The translations under genes were made by a program, and so were the position numbers. A DNA stretch of 5,817 nt from Verrucomicrobiota bacterium (lineage in GTDB: Bacteria > Verrucomicrobiota > Verrucomicrobiia > Chthoniobacterales > UBA10450). The notes under the pieces were generated by a model. The model was not told the DNA's origin, searched no databases, and was given only the letters and a program-made list of their open reading frames with translations. The DNA lies in NCBI GenBank assembly GCA_003218615.1, contig QHOD01000135.1:1-5817 (forward strand), written 5' to 3'. Shown here piece after piece: positions 1 through 5,192 of the stretch. Every line of letters begins with the position of its first letter. Position 1 is the stretch's first letter.

Positions 1-404
1 AACAGCATCACGAAATTGTTCGCCAGAACGATACCAAGCATCGCGAACATGAAGAGCGACAACGCCGCGAAATAGCGGGACTTACCCTCGTCATCCCGCA
101 TGTAACCCAGCGAGTAAATATGGATGAGCGAGCCGACGCCTGAGACCAGGACCAGCATCGTCCTGCTGAGATTATCCAAGACGAAACCAAGCGGAACGTT
201 GAAAACGCCGTTGATCTCGATCCACGTCGATGCTGGTGCTGAGATGCCGGATTGAATGAAGATGAGGCAACTGCAGATGAAGCTTCCGAGAACTGCTGCG
301 ACCGAAATGAAGCTGCTCAGCGCTTTCCGTCGCAGTGTGAACAGTGTGATAACAACTGCTGAGCCAAGCGGCAGGAGCAACGCGTACCACGGAAGCATAC
401 TCAT
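1..404 (-). CDS. nuoL: NADH-quinone oxidoreductase subunit L, N-terminal part (3' end outside window)
   Basis: NuoL is the distal antiporter-like membrane subunit of complex I and takes part in proton pumping. Translating the minus strand from the ATG at 404 gives 134 residues that stay open to the window edge. The first ~50 residues are hydrophobic. Then come FVLDNLSRTMLVLVSGVG at about 74-91, HIYSLGYM near 95-102, and a membrane segment ending in LANNFVML. This matches the conserved NuoL/ND5 start: a D-x-LS-x-x-M region, then the IHxYSxGYM motif. The ATG at 404 lies 8 bp after the nuoK stop; a second ATG at 398 (residue 3) is equally possible. No clear Shine-Dalgarno sequence precedes it, so translational coupling to nuoK is likely. 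Only the N-terminal ~20% of the expected ~600+ residues is present, so the pumping lysines cannot be checked. Assignment is firm from motif and position. Confidence 0.95.
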   Translation of the reverse strand, partial: MSMLPWYALLLPLGSAVVITLFTLRRKALSSFISVAAVLGSFICSCLIFIQSGISAPASTWIEINGVFNVPLGFVLDNLSRTMLVLVSGVGSLIHIYSLGYMRDDEGKSRYFAALSLFMFAMLGIVLANNFVML

Positions 405-412
405 TGGTCGGC

Positions 413-733
413 CTAAAATTTCAGGCTGCTGATGTCTTTGACGTCCGTGGTTTGGCGCGCGCGAAATAAGGCAACGAGGATCGCAAGCCCGACGGCCACT
501 TCAGCCGCCGCTACGGTGATGATAAAAAAAACGAAAACCTGCGCGTTGTAATCGGGTAGACCATTCGGTTGGACGCGAAATCTTGAAAATGCGACGAGGG
601 ATAAATTTGCCGCGTTCAACATCAGCTCGAGCGACATGAGAACGATGATGAGATTGCGGCGCAGCATCACGCCCGCGAAACCAATGGCGAAAAGAATCCC
701 GCTTACGATGAGATAATCGCCGAGCGTTGCCAT
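413..733 (-). CDS. nuoK: NADH-quinone oxidoreductase subunit K
   Basis: NuoK (ND4L homologue) is a small membrane-arm subunit that contributes to the proton path between the quinone end and the antiporter subunits. The protein has 106 residues, close to the usual ~100, with three membrane segments at about 5-22, 29-50 and 64-90. The two buried glutamates known to matter for coupling are present: Glu36 in MSLELMLNAANL and Glu78 in AAAEVAVGLAI. It ends with a polar tail and a TAG stop 8 bp before nuoL. The ATG at 733 is only 10 bp from the outer end of the inverted-repeat element upstream, so its translation start region abuts inserted DNA. No strong Shine-Dalgarno is visible; a weak GGCGG stretch lies about 8 bp upstream. 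Its spacing from nuoJ (491 bp) is far larger than normal because of that element. Confidence 0.97.
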   Translation of the reverse strand: MATLGDYLIVSGILFAIGFAGVMLRRNLIIVLMSLELMLNAANLSLVAFSRFRVQPNGLPDYNAQVFVFFIITVAAAEVAVGLAILVALFRARQTTDVKDISSLKF

Positions 734-743
734 GCTATTTTCC

Positions 744-772
744 GCCCACGAAACACGCGAAAAGAGACGAAA
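744..772 (-). repeat. Left 29-bp inverted repeat of the nuoJ-nuoK element
   Basis: On the minus strand this arm reads TTTCGTCTC, TTTTCGCGTG, TTTCGTGGGC. It matches the other arm (1192-1220 on the plus strand) at 24 of 29 positions. The outer 19 bases differ at only two places, one of which would be a G-U pair in RNA. It begins just inside the stop of the GxxExxY ORF and ends 10 bp before the nuoK ATG. Confidence 0.8.
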
Positions 773-775
773 ATT

Positions 776-1180
776 TCAGAGATAAACATCGACAGGTTCG
801 TGGTTTCTGCTGAGGAGGCGTTCGTATTTCATTCTTGGGTAATGGCCTAAGTTCACAAGCAAGCCCAATTTGCAGCCGGTTGCGCTGAGATAATTTAGGA
901 GTTGCGCACGGTGCTTATCGGCCAGGGCGGAGACAGCTTTGATCTCGCCGATGATCTTATCGTAGCAAACGAAGTCCGGGGTGAACGTTTGAACGAGAGT
1001 ACGCCCGCGATATTGCAAAGTCTGCGGTGCCTTGGATTGAAATGGGATTCCCTGCAACTCGAGTTCGATCTCCAAGCACTCGTGGTAAACCGGTTCGACA
1101 AAGCCGCATCCCTTTTCTTTGTAAACAGCCATACACGCTCCGATGATGGCGTAGCTTTCATCCTTGTATATCAACTCCAC
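776..1180 (-). CDS. GxxExxY family protein (PD-(D/E)XK nuclease-like), carried in an inverted-repeat element
   Basis: The 134-residue protein carries the motif that names the GxxExxY family: G26-F-V-E29-P-V-Y32 within GCGFVEPVYHECLEIEL. The family is placed in the PD-(D/E)XK nuclease superfamily. The matching signature is present here: P68-D69 in TPDF, then E79-I-K81 in GEIKAV, with nine residues between Asp and Glu, followed by Q93-LLN-Y97, a QxxxY motif seen in RecB-like nucleases. GLLVNLG near 106-112 is the usual late strand. All predicted catalytic positions are therefore intact, but no biochemical role is established for the family. The start is GTG at 1180, chosen because AGGAAAG lies 5 bp upstream; no in-frame ATG precedes Met17. 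It has no known part in complex I and sits between nuoJ and nuoK in the same orientation, so it is probably cotranscribed. Confidence 0.88.
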   Translation of the reverse strand: MELIYKDESYAIIGACMAVYKEKGCGFVEPVYHECLEIELELQGIPFQSKAPQTLQYRGRTLVQTFTPDFVCYDKIIGEIKAVSALADKHRAQLLNYLSATGCKLGLLVNLGHYPRMKYERLLSRNHEPVDVYL

Positions 1181-1185
1181 AATTT

Positions 1186-1192
1186 CTTTCCT
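1186..1192 (-). promoter_or_regulatory. Ribosome binding site for the GxxExxY ORF with GTG start
   Basis: AGGAAAG on the minus strand is separated by AAATT (5 bp) from the GTG at 1180. It is the clearest Shine-Dalgarno-like sequence in the window, better than those of the nuo genes, and it supports the GTG start. It lies at the inner edge of the right inverted repeat, so the element appears to carry its own translation signal. Confidence 0.5.
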
Positions 1193-1220
1193 TTCGTGTG
1201 ATTTCGTGTGTTCCGTGGGC
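1192..1220 (+). repeat. Right 29-bp inverted repeat of the nuoJ-nuoK element
   Basis: On the plus strand this arm reads TTTCGTGTG, ATTTCGTGTG, TTCCGTGGGC. The CGTG core recurs at 1195, 1205 and 1214, roughly one helical turn apart. It is 24/29 identical to the opposite arm at 744-772 and 24/29 identical to the arm at 2350-2378 in the nuoH-nuoI spacer. Its outer end is 4 bp after the nuoJ stop codon. Confidence 0.8.
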
Positions 1221-1224
1221 TGGT

Positions 1225-1728
1225 TTATCGACGCTCGCGTCTGCTTAAAAGAACTACGCCAATTGTTGCTACCAGGACGAGAACCCCGATGATTTGGAAC
1301 GGCAGATTGTAATTGCTGAAAAGCAGCGCACCGATGTTCCAGACATCGTCAGTTGTCGATCTTGCGAGTGCCGGAAAAGTCTGCCGAGCAGCTTGAAAGT
1401 GGCCGACCACAAAGAAAATCTGAATGAGGAGGATAAGCGCGACGGCGATGCCGCCCGCTGCGGCCAGCCAATTGATCTGGCGCTGTTCTTCGACGCGCAG
1501 GTTGAGGAGCATGATGATAAAAAGAAAAAGGACCATCACCGCGCCCGCGTAAACCAGCACCTGGATGATTCCGACAAAGTAGGCGTCGAGCGACATGAAG
1601 AGCGCGGCGAGACCAAGGAACGAAACGACGAGACTGAGCGCGCTCGCCACCGGATTGCGATTGACGATGACGGCCCCGCCGAAGATCAGCATCAGTAACG
1701 CAAAAGTCCAAAAGAGAAACGGAGGCAT
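1225..1728 (-). CDS. nuoJ: NADH-quinone oxidoreductase subunit J
   Basis: NuoJ (ND6 homologue) is a membrane-arm subunit next to NuoH and NuoK; its third helix takes part in the conformational coupling of quinone reduction to pumping. The 167-residue protein has about five membrane segments (roughly 3-22, 27-47, 52-75, 86-108 and 142-162). Family marks are NPVASAL at 25-31, the very conserved QVLVYAGAVMVLFLF at 56-70, and the late GALLF...LPFQIIGVLVLVATIGVVLL segment. Length is normal. The ATG at 1728 is 25 bp after the nuoI stop, with only a weak purine stretch upstream. The TAA at 1225 is followed after 4 bp by the outer end of the inverted-repeat element, so this gene's 3' border is the insertion border. 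The C-terminus (LLSRRERR) looks intact. Confidence 0.97.
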   Translation of the reverse strand: MPPFLFWTFALLMLIFGGAVIVNRNPVASALSLVVSFLGLAALFMSLDAYFVGIIQVLVYAGAVMVLFLFIIMLLNLRVEEQRQINWLAAAGGIAVALILLIQIFFVVGHFQAARQTFPALARSTTDDVWNIGALLFSNYNLPFQIIGVLVLVATIGVVLLSRRERR

Positions 1729-1753
1729 CAGTCTTAATTTCGAATTTGTGCGT

Positions 1754-2284
1754 TCATTTCTTCTCGTTCCATTTCAATACGACGCCGTGCATGACACCGC
1801 CGATCTCAAGCAGTTTCTCCTTGTGATGCACCATCTCGGCGCGGGTGAAGCCGGTGATGGCGTAATCTTTCCGCAAAAAAATCGCCTGCTCGGGACAGAC
1901 CTCTTCGCACATGCCGCAGAAAATGCAGCGGATCATGTCGATATCGAATTCCTCGGGGTACTTCTCGACTTTGGCGAAGCGGTCGTTAGAAGGGATTTCG
2001 TCCGGAATAATTTTGATCGCGCGCGGCGGACAGATAAATTCGCAGAGTTGGCACGCAACGCAGCGCACGCGGCCATCCTCGTCACGCACGAGCGCGGGCG
2101 CGCCGCGATAGTAGTCCGGCAGGCTACTGTCCCATTTTTGCTCGGGATATTGCATTGTGACCTTGGTCCGTCCGAGCAGCATGTTTTTGAAATGCTTAAA
2201 GGTGATGGCGAGCCCAGCGACGATGGCGGGCAAATAAAGCCGCTCGCGCCAGTTCAGCTTCGGACGTGGAACGGTGACAGACAT
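1754..2284 (-). CDS. nuoI: NADH-quinone oxidoreductase subunit I (2x 4Fe-4S ferredoxin)
   Basis: NuoI (TYKY/Nqo9) carries clusters N6a and N6b, which pass electrons from the NuoG side toward N2 and quinone. The protein has 176 residues, the normal size. Two ferredoxin motifs are complete: Cys75, 78, 81 and 85 in CVACQLCEFICP, and Cys120, 123, 126 and 130 in CIFCGMCEEVCP. In the usual fold Cys85 joins the second cluster and Cys130 the first. The N-terminal part (about 17-40) is the amphipathic region that lies on the membrane; YPEQKW and PDYYRGAPALVRDEDGRVRC precede the first cluster. The ATG at 2284 is 9 bp from the end of a repeat-derived spacer that separates it from nuoH. No convincing Shine-Dalgarno is visible. 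The TGA is 25 bp before nuoJ. Confidence 0.98.
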   Translation of the reverse strand: MSVTVPRPKLNWRERLYLPAIVAGLAITFKHFKNMLLGRTKVTMQYPEQKWDSSLPDYYRGAPALVRDEDGRVRCVACQLCEFICPPRAIKIIPDEIPSNDRFAKVEKYPEEFDIDMIRCIFCGMCEEVCPEQAIFLRKDYAITGFTRAEMVHHKEKLLEIGGVMHGVVLKWNEKK

Positions 2285-2293
2285 ATTAGAAGT

Positions 2294-2322
2294 GCCCAGG
2301 AAACAGGCGAAAGAACGCGAAG
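2294..2322 (-). repeat. Left arm of the nuoH-nuoI repeat pair
   Basis: The minus strand reads CTTCGCGTTC, TTTCGCCTG, TTTCCTGGGC. It is 22/29 identical to the arm at 744-772 (minus strand). Its outer end is 9 bp before the nuoI start codon, nearly the same distance as the matching arm keeps from nuoK. Confidence 0.6.
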
Positions 2323-2349
2323 AGTTTGATCAAATCGGTTCTGGGAATT

Positions 2350-2378
2350 TTTCGTGTCATTTCGTGGCTTTAGTGGGC
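2350..2378 (+). repeat. Right arm of the nuoH-nuoI repeat pair, overlapping the nuoH stop
   Basis: The plus strand reads TTTCGTGTC, ATTTCGTGGC, TTTAGTGGGC, 24/29 identical to the arm at 1192-1220. The outer nine bases overlap the last two sense codons and the TAA stop of nuoH. Confidence 0.7.
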
Positions 2379-3428
2379 AAGACTCAAAATTGCGGCAACT
2401 ATGAAAATATTAACCAGCGCGATTTCAAAAAAGAAGAGCCAGCCAAGGCGCATGAGTTGGTCGTAACGAAAACGCGGCAATGTCCAGCGGACCCACATGA
2501 ACACAAAGATTAAGGCGGCGACTTTTGCGAAGAAGACCGCAATATTGATGAGACCGAAAACCCAGCCACGCGATCCATCTGGGATGCCCGGAAAATGCCA
2601 GCCGCCGAAGAACAAAGTCACCATGATAGCTGATCCGGTGATCATGGCCGCGTATTCGCCGAGGAAAAAAAGCGCGAACTTCATCGAGCTGTATTCGGTG
2701 TTGTAACCGCCGGCGAGCTCCTGCTCGGCTTCGGGCAAATCGAATGGCAACCGGTTCGTTTCTGCGAAAATCGCGATTGCGAAAACAATAAACGAAATAA
2801 TCATCGGGATAGTGAGCAACCATTTCCACGGATTCGTCCAGTCGCCGATGAACGGCGCAATGAACCAGCCGTGCTCGATCTGATAGCGAACGACACTGGT
2901 CAGGCGCAAATTCCCCACGAGCAAGAAAATTGGAATGACGGCGAGGCCGAGCGATAGCTCGTATGAAATCATTTGCGAACTGGAACGAATGCCGCCCAAG
3001 AACGGATATTTGGAATTGGACGCCCAGCCGGCGAGGACGATTCCGTAAACGCCAAGCGACGCGATAGCGAAAACGAACAAGATCCCGACATTCACGTCCG
3101 CAATCACCATCGGCACGCCGAAAAGGGTGCTGCCAAAAGGCACGACTGCGATGGTGATGATCGCCGGCATCACCGCCAGACATGGCGCGAGCCAGTAGTA
3201 AAATGTGTTTACATTGCGCGGCGTGAAATCTTCTTTCAGCAACAGCTTGAACATGTCCGCGATCGGCTGAAACAGGCCTGCCGGCCCCACACGATTCGGC
3301 CCGAGCCGATCTTGAATAAAGGCGCTCACCCGCCGCTCGGCGTAAACTGCATAGGAAACCATTGAGAGAATAAGAAAGAGAATCGCAACGATCTTCAGCA
3401 GCGATGTAATAATGAGGAATGAATCCAT
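2370..3428 (-). CDS. nuoH: NADH-quinone oxidoreductase subunit H
   Basis: NuoH (ND1/Nqo8) anchors the peripheral arm to the membrane arm and forms much of the quinone chamber and the start of the acidic E-channel. The protein has 352 residues with about eight membrane segments. Conserved loops are all present: AERRVSAFIQDRLGPNRVGP at 30-49, ASNSKYPFLGGIRSSSQMISYE at 136-157, AETNRLPFDLPEAEQELAGGYNTEYS at 222-247, and RWTLPRFRYDQLM at 314-326. Acidic residues Glu31, Glu157, Glu223, Glu233, Glu235 and Glu237 are the candidates for the quinone cavity and E-channel. The ATG at 3428 follows the nuoG stop by 12 bp, with a GAG-rich stretch just upstream. The last codons (Ala-His-TAA) fall inside an inverted-repeat arm, so the extreme C-terminus may have been set by the insertion; conserved parts are unaffected. 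Confidence 0.98.
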   Translation of the reverse strand: MDSFLIITSLLKIVAILFLILSMVSYAVYAERRVSAFIQDRLGPNRVGPAGLFQPIADMFKLLLKEDFTPRNVNTFYYWLAPCLAVMPAIITIAVVPFGSTLFGVPMVIADVNVGILFVFAIASLGVYGIVLAGWASNSKYPFLGGIRSSSQMISYELSLGLAVIPIFLLVGNLRLTSVVRYQIEHGWFIAPFIGDWTNPWKWLLTIPMIISFIVFAIAIFAETNRLPFDLPEAEQELAGGYNTEYSSMKFALFFLGEYAAMITGSAIMVTLFFGGWHFPGIPDGSRGWVFGLINIAVFFAKVAALIFVFMWVRWTLPRFRYDQLMRLGWLFFFEIALVNIFIVAAILSLAH

Positions 3429-3440
3429 CTCGATCTCGCG

Positions 3441-5162
3441 TCAGCGCCCGGGAGGACGTTTTGCTTCGGCTTCTTCGATGTCTGCCGCTTCGGGATCGAA
3501 TGGCGGCGGAGGACATTCGTCTGCCTCCATAACGTGAATCCCAAGGTCGCCGATTTTGCTGAGGCTCAGCCCAGCGAATTGCGGGACGGCTTCAGCCATT
3601 TGCCGAAAAACATCTTCAATCGAGTAGAGGCTGTCGGTGCCGCCGAGCGCTTGAAGCAGGTCGCGCAAAATTTCCCAATCATCGCGCGCCTCGCCCGGCG
3701 CTCGTACTGCGCGGTTGAGCCGTTGCAAACGACCATCACCATTGACCGTCGAGCCACGTTTTTCTGCGAAGCCGCACGCAGGCAACACGATCGTCGCATG
3801 CTCGGTTGCTGCATTCGAAAGAATGTCCAACACGACAAAAGCCGGTAGATTCGCGAGCTTTTCCGGCGTCACTCCGAATCTGATTGGATTTTCTCCGAGC
3901 GCGAGCAGCGCTTTTAGGCGTCCGGAATTCACCGCCTCGGCAATCGCCGGGAGGCTCGCGCCCGGTCCTGAATCCAAGTGCAGAATCAAATGCGCGCCGT
4001 TGGTGTTTGGGTTGCGATCCGTGCTTAACAGAATGTCGTCGCCGGCGCCTATTCGCGGGACGATGTCGATCAACTCAACCCCGAGTATTTTGACGAGTTG
4101 CAGCGTCAGCCACAGCTCTTCGTTGGTCATTCGGCCGGAAGCAACGATTGCAATCTCAGGGCCGGAAAACTGTTTTAACTGGAGCGCTGCCTGTGCGATC
4201 GCGATTGGCCAATGAGCGGCGACCAGTTTTCCTTCAGAACGGATTTGCGGCTCGAGCAACCGACGCTCGGATTGCAGGTAATAGAAGTTCAGCCGACCAT
4301 AATCGCACATCCAACAGGAGTTGACCGCGTCGTTCTCACGCGGCGTCTGGCGGTAGATAACATCTTCCCGCGTGCCGATGATGGTGTTGCAGCCCGTTGC
4401 GCAGCTGGTACAGATGCTCTTGGTTTCTTTCAAGAACCAAACGCGCATTTTAAAACGAAAATCGGTCGAAGTGAGTGCGCCGACCGGGCAGATATCAACG
4501 GTGTTGAGAGAATAATTGTTCTCCAGCCGTTTGCCGGGATGCGCGGTCAGCACGGTGTAACTGCCGCGATCAACGAACCCGAGGACGTCGTCGTGCGCGA
4601 TCTCGTGGCAAAAACGAATGCAGCGCGAGCAGAGAATGCACCGCTCATCGTCGAGCGTAACGCGCGGCCCGAGCACGACATTTTTCGGTTTCTTGACTTT
4701 GTTCTCGAGAAAACGTGACTTGGAGTCGCCGTAATCGACGCTGAATTCCTGCAAGCGGCATTCGCCAGCCTGATCGCAAATTGGGCAATCGAGTGGATGA
4801 TTGATGAGCAGGAATTCCATCACGCCGCGCTGGCATTCTTTGACCAGCGCGGAATTTGTGCGCACGCCCATGCCTTCAGCGACATCCTGAGCGCAGGAAA
4901 TTTGCGGCCGTGGCATCCAGTTAATTATGGGTTTGCCGTCGGCGCCCAGCTCTGGTTTGCGATCCGGACCCAGCTTCGGGAATCCCATCTCGATCAAACA
5001 CATCCGGCAATTGCCGGGCGAGCTCAGTTTTTTGTGGTAACAGTAGCGCGGCACATAACTCCCGGCTTGTTCGCACGCTTCGATGACCCGCGTGCCTTTC
5101 GGGAACTGATGCCAGACGCCATCAATCTGGACATTGAACATTGGTGTCACCGGATCAGGCAT
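3441..5162 (-). CDS. nuoG: NADH-quinone oxidoreductase subunit G (short form, with N7 cluster ligands)
   Basis: NuoG (75-kDa/Nqo3) is the large iron-sulfur subunit of the peripheral arm, relaying electrons from NuoF to NuoI. The 573-residue protein begins with a 2Fe-2S domain: N1b ligands Cys41, Cys52, Cys55 and Cys90, with a loop at about 61-85 as in Thermus Nqo3. NHPLDCPICDQAGEC gives the His-ligated N5 set (His122, Cys126, Cys129, Cys135). N4 ligands are Cys175, 178, 181 and 225. CTSCATGC plus a later cysteine (Cys251, 254, 258, 286; spacing x2, x3, x27) matches the extra N7 cluster known from Escherichia coli and Thermus. Residues ~310-500 are a reduced molybdopterin-oxidoreductase-like domain, and the total is well short of the ~780-900 of those relatives. 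The C-terminus is acidic and proline-rich. The ATG at 5162 lacks a Shine-Dalgarno; Met8 (ATG at 5141), preceded by GGTGA and closer to the family N-terminus, is a credible alternative start. Confidence 0.97.
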   Translation of the reverse strand: MPDPVTPMFNVQIDGVWHQFPKGTRVIEACEQAGSYVPRYCYHKKLSSPGNCRMCLIEMGFPKLGPDRKPELGADGKPIINWMPRPQISCAQDVAEGMGVRTNSALVKECQRGVMEFLLINHPLDCPICDQAGECRLQEFSVDYGDSKSRFLENKVKKPKNVVLGPRVTLDDERCILCSRCIRFCHEIAHDDVLGFVDRGSYTVLTAHPGKRLENNYSLNTVDICPVGALTSTDFRFKMRVWFLKETKSICTSCATGCNTIIGTREDVIYRQTPRENDAVNSCWMCDYGRLNFYYLQSERRLLEPQIRSEGKLVAAHWPIAIAQAALQLKQFSGPEIAIVASGRMTNEELWLTLQLVKILGVELIDIVPRIGAGDDILLSTDRNPNTNGAHLILHLDSGPGASLPAIAEAVNSGRLKALLALGENPIRFGVTPEKLANLPAFVVLDILSNAATEHATIVLPACGFAEKRGSTVNGDGRLQRLNRAVRAPGEARDDWEILRDLLQALGGTDSLYSIEDVFRQMAEAVPQFAGLSLSKIGDLGIHVMEADECPPPPFDPEAADIEEAEAKRPPGR

Positions 5163-5192
5163 ATCTAAGGAAAGCAGGAATGCGGGAATTTT

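Larger units (their letters stand above)
744..1220 (-). mobile_element. Inverted-repeat-bounded GxxExxY element inserted between nuoJ and nuoK
   Basis: A 477-bp unit consists of two 29-bp inverted repeats (744-772 and 1192-1220) enclosing a single GxxExxY ORF (776-1180) with almost no spare sequence: 3 bp between ORF and left repeat, 11 bp between ORF start and right repeat. It lies 4 bp after the nuoJ stop and 10 bp before the nuoK start, in the operon's direction. A related repeat pair without an ORF sits between nuoI and nuoH, which supports a recurring element over chance. No target-site duplication could be seen at the ends, and the ORF is not a recognised transposase or recombinase, so how it moves is unknown. 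In layout it resembles the intervening sequences of bacterial 23S rRNA genes, which also carry one small ORF inside a terminal stem. Calling it mobile is inference. Confidence 0.6.
2294..2378 (-). mobile_element. Empty or MITE-like inverted-repeat remnant in the nuoH-nuoI spacer
   Basis: Two arms (2294-2322 and 2350-2378) in inverted orientation enclose 27 bp with no ORF. They are relatives of the repeats around the nuoJ-nuoK GxxExxY ORF: the 2350 arm matches the right arm there at 24/29, and the 2294 arm matches the left arm there at 22/29. The two arms here match each other at only 19/29, so the pair is more decayed. This accounts for nearly all of the 85-bp gap between nuoH and nuoI. It may be an internally deleted copy or a non-autonomous short form; the sequence alone does not say which. 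Confidence 0.55.

Noticed and set aside
902..1201. Plus-strand open frame opposite the 776-1180 ORF, suggesting an antisense toxin-antitoxin-like pair.
   Set aside because: There is no ribosome binding site or recognisable fold; the minus-strand ORF carries the family motifs and explains the region.
744..1220. Rho-independent terminator formed by the long inverted repeat between nuoJ and nuoK.
   Set aside because: The arms are 419 bp apart and are not followed by a U-run in the direction of transcription; a terminator here would also cut off nuoK and nuoL.
739..1228. Target-site duplication around the nuoJ-nuoK element.
   Set aside because: The bases just outside the two arms do not match in direct orientation, so no duplication can be claimed.
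1595..2329. Long plus-strand open frame (244 codons) opposite nuoI and the end of nuoJ.
   Set aside because: It is antisense to two well-supported nuo genes, has low-complexity charged composition and no recognisable domain; it is a shadow of GC-biased coding sequence.
2425..3516. Minus-strand open frame of 363 codons overlapping nuoH and the end of nuoG in another frame.
   Set aside because: It is Arg/Ser-rich and featureless; the nuoH frame has all conserved motifs and membrane segments.
5163..5192. Possible remnant of the inverted repeat downstream of the nuoF-nuoG GxxExxY ORF (CTGCTTTCCT resembles CTGTTTCCT of the 2294 arm), with a faint counterpart near 5628-5650.
   Set aside because: The shared stretch is under 10 bases and needs gaps; the upstream counterpart matches about 10 of 15. 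This is not distinguishable from chance by eye.
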